Assembly: GCA_964646035.1 (NCBI GenBank)
Contig: CAZYDJ010000119.1
Coordinates: 1 to 8,632, forward strand
Source of the DNA: CAYLMM01 sp964646035
GTDB lineage: Bacteria > Krumholzibacteriota > Krumholzibacteriia > LZORAL124-64-63
Direction: 5' to 3'
DNA: 8,632 nucleotides
This document shows, one piece after another, positions 1-6,582 of the stretch; the stretch's first letter is position 1, and each line of letters begins with the position of its first letter. The position numbers and the translations under genes are program-made. The notes under the pieces are model-generated. The model was not told the DNA's origin and did not search any database. It worked only from the letters and a program-made list of their open reading frames with translations.

Positions 1-889
1 AGTCGCGGGCCAGCAGCTTGTCGCTGAAGCCTTCCTTCTCGATCAGGGGCTCGCCGAACTGGATGCGCTCCTTGGCGTAGCGAACGGCGTGGTCGACGGC
101 TTCCTGCCCGGCGCCGAGGCCGAAGGCTCCGACCATCAGACGCGTGTAGCCGAAGACGGCGTTGGCCTGTTTCAGGCCCTGGCCCTCCTCGCCTCCGATC
201 AGATTTTCCGCCGGGATCACGACGTCCTCCAAGACCACGCCGGAGGTGTCCGAGGCGCGGATGCCATGCTTTTCCTCGTGGCGGCCGACCGAGAGTCCCT
301 CGGTGTTGCGCTCGACGACGAAGAAGCTGGGCCCGTCCGGAGTCTTGGCCAGGATGGTGTAGAGCTGGGCCACGCCGCCGTTGGTGATGAACTGCTTGGT
401 GCCGTTGAGGCGGTAGCCGGTGATGTTGCCGGCGGCGTCGGTGATCCGGTCGGCGGTCGTGTGCAGAGCGGCCACGTTGCTGCCGGCGGCCGGCTCGGTG
501 ACGCCGTAGGCCACGATCATGCCCTCGCCGGCGATGCGGCCGAGCCAATGGGTCTTCTGCTCGGGGGTGCCGCCGACCACGATCGGATCGGTGCCGAGGC
601 AGATGGCCAAAAATGCGGTGGCCAGACCCAGATCTATGGCCGCCATCTCCTCCGAGACGCGGCAGATGTCCAGAGCGCCGCCGCCGAGGCCGCCCACATC
701 CTCGGGCAGGAAGATCAGGTGCAGCCCGACGCTGGGCGAAAGCAGCTCGGTGATCACATCCAGGGGAAATTCGTCATCGTGGTCCAGTTGCAGGATCTTC
801 TCGTCGGGAAGCCGGCGGCTGACCACCTGACGCAGGGTCTGGATGATCATGTCTCGCATTTCCCGGCTGAGTCCGGCTGTCTGGGTCAT
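1..889 (-). CDS. Acyl-CoA dehydrogenase family protein (3' end outside window)
   Basis: FAD-dependent dehydrogenase that introduces an alpha,beta double bond into an acyl-CoA, passing electrons to ETF or a similar carrier. 296 complete codons are visible. The N-terminal helical domain spans about residues 1-120. The middle beta domain has the flavin-contacting signature YGVTEPAAGSN (128-138) and GTKQFITNG (163-171). The start of the C-terminal helical domain shows GYTRLMV (247-253) and YAKERIQFGEP (271-281). The catalytic base region lies beyond the left edge, so substrate class cannot be judged. The ATG at 889 is preceded by AGGAG with a 7-base spacer, which fixes the start. It follows the PhzF-like gene by 43 bases with no visible promoter, so the two are probably cotranscribed. 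The N-terminal region (DEKILQLDHDDEFP, ELLSPSVGLHL) resembles a subgroup I associate with anaerobic deltaproteobacteria; that is recollection, not a search. Family assignment is secure. Confidence 0.93.
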   Translation of the reverse strand, partial: MTQTAGLSREMRDMIIQTLRQVVSRRLPDEKILQLDHDDEFPLDVITELLSPSVGLHLIFLPEDVGGLGGGALDICRVSEEMAAIDLGLATAFLAICLGTDPIVVGGTPEQKTHWLGRIAGEGMIVAYGVTEPAAGSNVAALHTTADRITDAAGNITGYRLNGTKQFITNGGVAQLYTILAKTPDGPSFFVVERNTEGLSVGRHEEKHGIRASDTSGVVLEDVVIPAENLIGGEEGQGLKQANAVFGYTRLMVGAFGLGAGQEAVDHAVRYAKERIQFGEPLIEKEGFSDKLLARD

Positions 890-932
890 TTGCTTACTCC
901 TCATAGGCGGGTGAACCGCGGGCGAATCCTTG

Positions 933-1862
933 TCAGCCCGCGAAACTGTCTTTGGGAATACTGATGCGTCCGCTGCCGATCAGGACGCAATGGCCGCCGA
1001 CCCGGATCTGCTCGGGCATGCCGTCGACGACGTCCGCCTCCACGTAGAGCCGGCTGGGACGGCCCATCTCCATGCCCTGTTCGCAGACGATGCGAACCCG
1101 GTCGCAGGAGTGAACCAGTCGATGCTTGATCAGATAGGCGATCAGCGAGCCGCAGGCGCTGCCGCTGGCGGAGTCCTCGGGAATGCCAAGGTCCGGAGCG
1201 AACATCCTGCAGTGGACGTCGGCGTCTTCGGCCTCGGTCTCGCAGGTGAAGACGAAGAGATCGCCGAAGCCCAGATCGAGCCCGATCTCCATGGCCGCCG
1301 CCCGGCTCAGCTTGATCTGCTGCACGGCCGCGAGCGATCCCACCGGCACGATGTGGATCGGCAGGCCGGTCGAGACTATCTCACAGGGCAGGCCGGTGAT
1401 CGTCAGTTCCTGCTCCACGATGCCGAGGGCCCGGGCCACCTTGGCCCGCTGGTAGTACTGGCCGATGAATTCGGCTTGCTGATGGGTCAGGCTGTAGATC
1501 GTCGCATCGTTCTCGCGTTCGAGCGAGATCGGAAAGGTCCCGGCGTCGACCTCCCAGACGAAGCGGGTCGGATCTTCGTCGCGGCTGATCCGGCCCTGGA
1601 TGTCCAGACCGCAGGTCGCCCCGAGCAGCGACAGGCCGGCGAACGGTATCTCTCCCGAAGGAGTGAAGATCCGCAGTGCGGCCCGGTTCGCTCCCCCGGA
1701 TCCCGGCAGGACGAAAGCCGTCTCCCCCGTGCCGATCTCGTTGGCCAGAGCCTGCATCAGACCCTCGCTCAGGCCATCGCCTTCGGGAAAGAGCGCCAGG
1801 CGGCTGCCGCCGAAGGGCTCGCGGGTGAAGACGTCGATCAGCATGTATTCGCGATTCAGCAC
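933..1862 (-). CDS. PhzF-family isomerase/epimerase-like protein
   Basis: 309 aa, the usual length for the PhzF/YddE family of two-domain, diaminopimelate-epimerase-fold proteins, most of unknown substrate. The N-terminal signature is DVFTREPFGGSRLALFP (10-26). The catalytic Glu of the family corresponds to E47 (GTGETAFVLP), followed by RIFTPSGEIPFAG (64-76). The second half carries PEDSASGSACGSL (228-240), the equivalent of the family EDPATGSA motif, with D230 and S235 retained. The family PFAGHP motif reads PFAGLS here, so the conserved His is Leu77. The start is GTG at 1862 with GAGG about 10 bases upstream. An internal ATG at 1844 (Met7) would also keep the first strand but has no Shine-Dalgarno. 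A promoter at 1929-1957 lies upstream, so this gene probably begins a new unit with the acyl-CoA dehydrogenase. Fold assignment is firm; reaction unknown. Confidence 0.9.
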   Translation of the reverse strand: MLNREYMLIDVFTREPFGGSRLALFPEGDGLSEGLMQALANEIGTGETAFVLPGSGGANRAALRIFTPSGEIPFAGLSLLGATCGLDIQGRISRDEDPTRFVWEVDAGTFPISLERENDATIYSLTHQQAEFIGQYYQRAKVARALGIVEQELTITGLPCEIVSTGLPIHIVPVGSLAAVQQIKLSRAAAMEIGLDLGFGDLFVFTCETEAEDADVHCRMFAPDLGIPEDSASGSACGSLIAYLIKHRLVHSCDRVRIVCEQGMEMGRPSRLYVEADVVDGMPEQIRVGGHCVLIGSGRISIPKDSFAG

Positions 1863-1886
1863 AATCCACCAACCTCATGAGTCGGC

Positions 1887-1899
1887 CCGCGCGCCGCGG
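1887..1899. repeat. Short perfect GC hairpin in the acpS-phzF gap
   Basis: CCGCG-CGC-CGCGG forms a 5-base-pair perfect inverted repeat with a 3-base loop. On the minus strand it lies downstream of the predicted promoter, so it would be in the leader of the PhzF-like mRNA. No T-run follows on either strand, so it is not a convincing intrinsic terminator; it may be chance in GC-rich DNA. Confidence 0.3.
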
Positions 1900-1928
1900 C
1901 GGGGCGGGATGTCATTTCCGGTCAACGA

Positions 1929-1957
1929 ATACTATCCAGAGGATACGGCCGTGGCAA
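1929..1957 (-). promoter_or_regulatory. Sigma70-like promoter for the PhzF-like / acyl-CoA dehydrogenase unit
   Basis: On the minus strand a -35 box TTGCCA (1957-1952, 5 of 6 to consensus) and a -10 box TAGTAT (1934-1929, 4 of 6, keeping the conserved TA...T) are separated by exactly 17 bases. Transcription would start near 1922, giving a leader of about 60 bases before the GTG at 1862. The site sits in the only sizeable gap of the window, just after the acpS stop, and is visibly more AT-rich than its surroundings. Predicted by eye; no experimental support. Confidence 0.5.
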
Positions 1958-1973
1958 GTGCGGTTGTCCGGTT

Positions 1974-2345
1974 TCAGCAGACAGCCACCACGGCGACCGC
2001 GTATTCCGACTCGTGGCTGATGCTGACCAGGACCCTGCCGCCGCCGATTTCGGCGAGAGCGGCGGCTGCGCTGCCCTTCAGATCGAGGGACGGAGCGCCT
2101 TCCGGGCCGGATACGACCTGGATGTCGTGCATGGCCACTTTTTCGCCGGCGGCCCCGAGGGCCTTGATGAAGGCCTCTTTGGCCGCCCAGCGTCCGGCGA
2201 GAGCCTCGGCTCCGCGCCGCCCGCGCCGCTCGGCCACCGCTCTCTCGGCGCTCGAGCAGCAACGGGCCAGGAACCGTTCGCCGTGGCGCTCGACCAGGCC
2301 GGCAATGCGCTCCACGGCCACGATGTCGGTGCCCAGGCCCTTCAT
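1974..2345 (-). CDS. acpS: Holo-[acyl-carrier-protein] synthase (AcpS)
   Basis: 123 aa, the normal size for AcpS. The enzyme moves 4'-phosphopantetheine from CoA to the serine of apo-ACP, activating it for fatty acid (and lipid A) synthesis in the cytoplasm. The N-terminus MKGLGTDIVAVERI carries the metal-binding Asp (D7), and RWAAKEAFIKALG (52-64) carries the second metal ligand (E57) and following Lys. VLVSISHESEYAVAVV (105-120) is the typical C-terminal strand. The ATG at 2345 shares its A with the TGA of the upstream sugar transferase (TGATG), with GGGAG 8 bases before it, so translation is coupled. An in-frame extension upstream to 2453 has no AcpS similarity and lies in the sugar transferase coding region, so I reject it. 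It is the last gene of the glycan operon; this context is unusual for acpS. Confidence 0.93.
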   Translation of the reverse strand: MKGLGTDIVAVERIAGLVERHGERFLARCCSSAERAVAERRGRRGAEALAGRWAAKEAFIKALGAAGEKVAMHDIQVVSGPEGAPSLDLKGSAAAALAEIGGGRVLVSISHESEYAVAVVAVC

Positions 2346-3040
2346 CAATAGGCTCCCTTGCGTTCCACGACAGCGGGCAGGGTGCGGGCCAGGATTTCGA
2401 TATCGAAGAACAGGCTCTGGCGGCGGACATACTCGATATCCAGTTCCATCCACTCAGCGAAGTCCAATTGGCTGCGGCCCGAGACCTGCCACAGGCAGGT
2501 CAATCCGGGCTTGACCAGCAGGCGGCGCGCCTGGGCCGGCGTGTACTGGCTGACTTCCTCGGGAATCTGGGGCCGGGGACCGACGATGCTCATCTGGCCG
2601 CACAGCACGTTCCACAGTTGGGGGAACTCGTCCAGGCTGCTGCGGCGCAGGAAGGTGCCCACACCGGTGATGCGGGGATCATCCTCGATCTTGAAGGCGG
2701 CGCCGGAGGCCTCGTTGAGATGCTGCAGCTCCACCTTCCGCGCCTCGGCGTCGCCGACCATCGAGCGGAACTTGTAGCAATTGAAATACCGGCCCAGCAG
2801 GCCGACCCGCCGCTGCTTGAAGAACAGGGGCCCCGGTGTGTCGAGCTTGATCAGCAGGACCAGGAAGGGGAACAGGGGCAACAGCAGCATCAATCCGCAG
2901 AGAGCTCCGCAGATATCGAGCAGACGCTTGCCGAACCTACCGGCGCTGCTGCAGGTGCAGACCGGGCCGTCAGGATCGCGGGCTATGAACCCGGCGAAGC
3001 CGCCGCTTTCAGCGAAGATTTCAGCGTGGTCGGTCTGCAA
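2345..3040 (-). CDS. Polyprenyl-phosphate sugar-1-phosphate transferase (bacterial sugar transferase family)
   Basis: Monotopic phosphoglycosyl transferase that moves a sugar phosphate from a UDP-sugar to undecaprenyl phosphate, the priming step of O-antigen, capsule or exopolysaccharide assembly. About 231 aa from the TTG start, so it is the short catalytic form without the extra N-terminal membrane domain of WcaJ/WbaP. Visible in order: a basic residue pair, then a membrane re-entrant helix (about 40-66, rich in Leu and Phe); PGPLFFKQRRVG and FNCYKFRSM; the DE catalytic dyad in RRSSLDEFPQLWNVL (D137-E138); MSIVGPRP; KPGLTCLWQVSGRS; and a C-terminal LDIEYVRRQSLFFDIEIL. The sugar cannot be predicted by eye. 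The start is chosen on the ribosome-binding site: GGAGG lies 8 bases before TTG at 3040, while a GTG at 3049 overlaps that GGAGG and so is unlikely. It overlaps the GT39 gene by 20 bases and acpS by 1. Confidence 0.93.
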   Translation of the reverse strand: MQTDHAEIFAESGGFAGFIARDPDGPVCTCSSAGRFGKRLLDICGALCGLMLLLPLFPFLVLLIKLDTPGPLFFKQRRVGLLGRYFNCYKFRSMVGDAEARKVELQHLNEASGAAFKIEDDPRITGVGTFLRRSSLDEFPQLWNVLCGQMSIVGPRPQIPEEVSQYTPAQARRLLVKPGLTCLWQVSGRSQLDFAEWMELDIEYVRRQSLFFDIEILARTLPAVVERKGAY

Positions 3041-4658
3041 CGGGCTCACCTCCGGTTCCGACCGGTTCCGCGGCCGCGGGAATCGGGAAGACGGGAACGG
3101 CTGAGCGCCGCCATCTCAACACGCGCAACCCCGAATAATCCTCGGAAGCCACGATCCGGCCCCGGTCGAGCAGGGCGGGGGCCAGCAGGTCATGGGGATC
3201 CTGCAGGGAACGTTCGGAACGCACCAGCCAACAGCCTTCGGCCTCCCCGATCCGCCGCGCCAGGGCCGCCTGCGCCGCCGCCGGGTCGGCGATCACGCCG
3301 TCATCCCAGAAATCGACTATCCGGCCTGGGCCGTGATAGTAGAGGGCGAACAGGTCGGTCAGGTCGGGAACCAGGATCGGTTCCGCGGGCAGTCCGCGTG
3401 CGGCGATCGTCTCGGCCGCGGCGCGGGAGTCTTCCTTGTGATAGCGGGGATCGGACCAACCGGCGAAGAGCGAGTAGATCATCAGTCCCACGAGCAGGGT
3501 CCCGGTGATCCGGCCGCAAAGGCGGGACATCGCGGCGATTCCGGCAGCGGCCGTGATCAGGGCCAGCGGCTGGGCGGCGGCCAGATATCGGGGATTGAAA
3601 GTCTTGATGTTCTGCAGGGCGAGCACCGTCAGCAATCCGCAAGGCAACAGCAGCAGGATCAGCAGGAAAGCCGTGCGCCGGCCGCGCAGACGCCAGAATC
3701 CGGCCAGCACCGCAAAGGCGGCGATCAGTCCCGCCGGAGCGATCAGGGGCAGCCATTGGCGCACGAGTTCGATCCGATCCGGTCGATGCAGTTCCGCCAG
3801 CGACGGACCCAGGCTGTAGCCGAAGAAGAAGGTAAGGAAAGCAAACGGATAGCCCAGCGGCGTGAAAGTGGTCTCGCCGCGCAACGGGGCTCCGGTATCC
3901 GCCCCCGGCGCCAATCGTTCCATCGCGTGGATCCCGAGCGAACGCAGCAGCCAGGGTGAACAGATCGCCGCCGCGACGAGGAAAGCCAGCCCCCAGTTGA
4001 ACCAGGCGGATCTTTCCCGCGGCCGGAAGCAGACGATCGTGGCCAGACCGTGGCCGACGATCAGGAAAACCGCCGAGAAATTGCTCAGCACCGCCAGGGC
4101 CGACAACAGGCCGTATCCCACCGCACCGGCGACGCGCACCCTCCCCTGGGCCATCCGCAGCCATTGCAGGGTGGCTGCGGTGGCGAAGAACATCGCCAGG
4201 CCGTAGCCGCGGGCCTCTCGCCCGTACCAGACCGCGAACGGAGCCAGCGCCCAGAGCAAGGCGGCGAATCGGCCCGCCCGCTCGCCGGCGATGCGGCGGC
4301 CGAGCAGCCATACCAGAGGCGTGGTGGCGATCCCGGCCACCACCGAGGGCATCCGGATCAGGGCCTCGTCGAGCCGGCCGTGAGCCAGGGGCCAGACCAG
4401 GGCCAGGTGCAGCGGCCCCTGGATCATGTCGCGGATCTGTTCCCACATGCCGTGGCCGGGTCCCGGATTACACATCGACCAGGTGTAGAACTCGTCGATC
4501 CAGAGCGAATCGGAACCGAGTGCGAAGACCCGGACGACTGTCGCGAGGACCAGGGCCATCAGCAGGAACAGACGACCGTCCTGGGCGGGGTTTTTCTCGA
4601 TGCCCAGCCAGGCGTCGGACGGAATCCAGATCCTCTCGTTGCGTTCGGCTGCGGTCAT
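3021..4658 (-). CDS. GT39-type integral-membrane glycosyltransferase
   Basis: 545 aa polytopic membrane protein of the GT-C fold, ArnT/PMT-like. Such enzymes transfer a sugar from a polyprenyl-phosphate donor on the periplasmic side to a lipid, glycan or protein. The first membrane helix (about 30-48) is followed by SLWIDEFYTW (51-60), whose Asp-Glu pair (D55-E56) is the catalytic-loop motif. Next come IRMPSVVAGIATTPLVWLLG (101-120) and WYGREARGYGLAMF (144-157), both typical of the family. About ten further hydrophobic segments extend to about residue 400, including the NPRYLAAAQPL region (355-365). A soluble periplasmic C-terminal domain (about 405-520) ends in a Pro-rich tail. The ATG at 4658 overlaps the stop of the DUF3108 gene as ATGA, with GGGAG 7 bases upstream. 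Donor and acceptor are unknown; the position beside a phosphoglycosyl transferase suggests a lipid-linked glycan. Confidence 0.9.
   Translation of the reverse strand: MTAAERNERIWIPSDAWLGIEKNPAQDGRLFLLMALVLATVVRVFALGSDSLWIDEFYTWSMCNPGPGHGMWEQIRDMIQGPLHLALVWPLAHGRLDEALIRMPSVVAGIATTPLVWLLGRRIAGERAGRFAALLWALAPFAVWYGREARGYGLAMFFATAATLQWLRMAQGRVRVAGAVGYGLLSALAVLSNFSAVFLIVGHGLATIVCFRPRERSAWFNWGLAFLVAAAICSPWLLRSLGIHAMERLAPGADTGAPLRGETTFTPLGYPFAFLTFFFGYSLGPSLAELHRPDRIELVRQWLPLIAPAGLIAAFAVLAGFWRLRGRRTAFLLILLLLPCGLLTVLALQNIKTFNPRYLAAAQPLALITAAAGIAAMSRLCGRITGTLLVGLMIYSLFAGWSDPRYHKEDSRAAAETIAARGLPAEPILVPDLTDLFALYYHGPGRIVDFWDDGVIADPAAAQAALARRIGEAEGCWLVRSERSLQDPHDLLAPALLDRGRIVASEDYSGLRVLRWRRSAVPVFPIPAAAEPVGTGGEPVADRPR
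3041..3053 (-). promoter_or_regulatory. Ribosome-binding site that favours a TTG start for the sugar transferase
   Basis: GGAGG at 3053-3049 (minus strand) is followed by 8 bases and then TTG at 3040-3038. The GTG at 3049-3047 starts within the last G of the GGAGG, so it has no room to be initiated from it. The next Met is inside the membrane helix and would destroy the domain. Confidence 0.6.
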
Positions 4659-5497
4659 TCGCCGTCTCCCAGCGCGAAATCAGTTCCGGGGCTCCACCCC
4701 TTCAGGGAAGCGTCGATCGCCCCCACCTTCACCTTGGTCCGCATCAGCACCGGCATATGCCTTTCATCATCGGTCATCCAGATCGTCAGCTTGCCCTCGA
4801 ATTGGAACAGGCCTTCCCCGACTATGACCGGCTCCACCACCACGCAGTCGAAAGTGCCGGCCGGCACCTCCACCGTCTCCCGGCGGTGCACGATCACCTT
4901 CAGGAGGTAGCTCTTGCGGGAACTGTAGGTGGTGACCAGGGTCGTGTCCCCGGGAGCGAGCTCCAGCGTCCGCACGAAATAGAATGCCGAGAGGATATCA
5001 TGGGTCCCGGGCAGGATGTCGAAGACCCGGCCGTCGGCATAGTAGGCCTTGCCTCCGACCTGATCGAAACGCAGGGCGACGTTCTTGCGATAATCACCTT
5101 CACGCAGACGCTTGGCGAAGTAGCGGCTGGTCAGGGACCGCCGCTCGACGTGGGTGATGACCTTGTCGCGCACCATGTAGAAGGCCGAGAAGAATCGATT
5201 CGAACGGACGCGGCTCTCGATATTGTAGCAAGGCTCGCCACCGGATTCGATCACGCCCTTGACCTCGAGCGAGGCGTCGCCGGCGTTGACCGGACCGTAG
5301 TCGATCGAGAATTCCAATTTCTCTCCCGAGCGATATGGCACTTCGGGATAAGGCCCGGGCCCGGCGCTCGCCGTCACGACGGCCGTATCGGCGACCGCGG
5401 TCGAGTCCGTCGCCAAAACGGCGGCGGAGCATATCGCCGGGATCAGCAGCGACAGCGCCCAGGCCGGCAAGGCGGAACGGCGGAGTCGGATACTCAT
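4655..5497 (-). CDS. DUF3108 domain-containing secreted protein
   Basis: 280 aa. The N-terminus MSIRLRRSALPAWALSLLIP is a signal peptide: basic n-region, then a hydrophobic core to about residue 28. Candidate signal peptidase I sites lie near residues 26-30; the Cys at 23 is not in a proper lipobox. The mature part is beta-rich and matches DUF3108: SGEKLEFSIDYGPVNAGDA early, VPAGTFDCVVVEP (211-223), and IWMTDDERHMPVLMRTKVKVG (239-259) near the end. The family has no established biochemical function; a role in the periplasm or outer membrane is inferred from the signal peptide. The ATG at 5497 overlaps the upstream GT9 stop as ATGA, with GGGAG 10 bases upstream and the signal peptide directly after it. 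A longer in-frame start at 5644 is rejected because it adds 49 Arg-rich residues read from inside the GT9 gene. Confidence 0.85.
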   Translation of the reverse strand: MSIRLRRSALPAWALSLLIPAICSAAVLATDSTAVADTAVVTASAGPGPYPEVPYRSGEKLEFSIDYGPVNAGDASLEVKGVIESGGEPCYNIESRVRSNRFFSAFYMVRDKVITHVERRSLTSRYFAKRLREGDYRKNVALRFDQVGGKAYYADGRVFDILPGTHDILSAFYFVRTLELAPGDTTLVTTYSSRKSYLLKVIVHRRETVEVPAGTFDCVVVEPVIVGEGLFQFEGKLTIWMTDDERHMPVLMRTKVKVGAIDASLKGWSPGTDFALGDGE

Positions 5498-6582
5498 ATC
5501 TTCGGTTCTCCCGTCGCGAGGCCGGGTCCGGCGGCGATCCGTTCGAGCAGAGACACGGCCGCGGCGCAGACCGTTTCCGGCGCCAGACCGTCGAGACAGG
5601 GATGGCCGGGCACCGGGCATTCGGTCAGATCGCAAGGCGAGCACGGCTCGCCGGTCCTGACGGCAACATGACGCGGATCCTCAGGGTTCCACCCCAAGTG
5701 GTCGGTCGGTCCGAACAGGGTAACGGTGGGAGCGCCGACCGCCCGGGCGACGTGCCGGGCCCCGCAATCGGTTCCCACGAACATATCGACCCGCGAGAGC
5801 AGGTCCGCAAGTTCGAGCAGACTGGTCGCGGGAGCGATCTCCGCTTCAGGATCGGCCGCCTGCACAGCCGCTTGAATCTCATCGTCGCCGGGACCGGGAA
5901 TCAGCAGGGGGCGCAGACCGCGCCCCCGCAGCAGACGCATCAGTTCGGCCCCGTGATCAGCGGGCCAGGCCTTGGCCGCCCAGGTGGCGCTGAGCATGAT
6001 CCCGACCGTGGGCGTCCCCGCGACCCATATGCGCCGAACCCACTCCAGATATTCCGTTCCCAGATCAGCGGGCTGCGGCCTCAGATCGCCGCCGGTCCGC
6101 CAGGGTCCGGGGAAAAAACCGAGGGCCCGCAGGGGGTCGAGGAAGCTCTCGCCGGCGAACTGCCGCAGATCGTAATCGCCCTCGCGGTTGCGCGGCGCCT
6201 TCAGATTATAGGCCCAGCCGCGCAAGCCCAGATCGTACCCCACCCGCAACGGGGCTCCGCTCAGGGCGGTCCAGAGAGCGGTGCGCGGGGAGCCGAGAAA
6301 ATCCAAAACCAGATCGTAGCCGCGACGCCTCAGGAACGAGGTCCAGGCCCAGAGCGACGCGCCGCCTCGCGGCGGCCAGGCGATCACTTTCACCCTGTCC
6401 CCGGCTCGCTCCAGCAAAGGGACGAAGGGCCCGTCGATGATCAGATCCAGCCGGGCCCGGGGAAAGATATGCGTCAGCTGCAACACCGCGGGCAGAGTGA
6501 CCAGGGCGTCGCCCAGAGCCTTGCGGCGGATGACGAGGATTCGCCTGATGTCGCGGCCCACATCCCGCGCGGGCGGAGTCAT
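5494..6582 (-). CDS. Glycosyltransferase family 9 (heptosyltransferase-like), third of three
   Basis: 362 aa, GT-B fold, full GT9 length. Family members transfer ADP-heptose or related sugars to the LPS inner core on the cytoplasmic side. The N-terminal domain opens with RRILVIRRKALGDALVTLPA (13-32), with D25 at the catalytic-Asp position. The C-terminal nucleotide-sugar domain has SATWAAKAWP (198-207, K204 in the substrate-binding Lys position) and FVGTDCGARHVARAVGAPTV (268-287), where the common DSGPMH reads DCGARH. The next segment contains LFGPTD. Cysteines at 314, 317, 322 and 329 form C-x2-C-x4-C-x6-C-L before the last helix. The ATG at 6582 overlaps the preceding GT9 stop (ATGA), and GGGGAGG stands 6 bases upstream, the best ribosome-binding site in the window. 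The acceptor is unknown. It is divergent from the other two copies rather than a recent duplicate. Confidence 0.92.
   Translation of the reverse strand: MTPPARDVGRDIRRILVIRRKALGDALVTLPAVLQLTHIFPRARLDLIIDGPFVPLLERAGDRVKVIAWPPRGGASLWAWTSFLRRRGYDLVLDFLGSPRTALWTALSGAPLRVGYDLGLRGWAYNLKAPRNREGDYDLRQFAGESFLDPLRALGFFPGPWRTGGDLRPQPADLGTEYLEWVRRIWVAGTPTVGIMLSATWAAKAWPADHGAELMRLLRGRGLRPLLIPGPGDDEIQAAVQAADPEAEIAPATSLLELADLLSRVDMFVGTDCGARHVARAVGAPTVTLFGPTDHLGWNPEDPRHVAVRTGEPCSPCDLTECPVPGHPCLDGLAPETVCAAAVSLLERIAAGPGLATGEPKI

Noticed and set aside
89..1880. Plus-strand open frames 89-964 and 930-1880
   Set aside because: Antisense to the acyl-CoA dehydrogenase and PhzF-like genes, whose motifs are unmistakable; the plus-strand products have no domain signature.
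1887..1899. Intrinsic terminator after acpS
   Set aside because: Short perfect hairpin but no T-run on the minus strand, and it lies downstream of the predicted promoter for the next gene.
2468..3959. Plus-strand open frames 2468-3508 and 3192-3959
   Set aside because: Shadows of the sugar transferase and GT39 genes; low-complexity products.
5498..5644. N-terminal extension of the DUF3108 protein
   Set aside because: It would bury the signal peptide behind 49 Arg-rich residues; the ATG at 5497 gives a proper signal peptide and an ATGA overlap.
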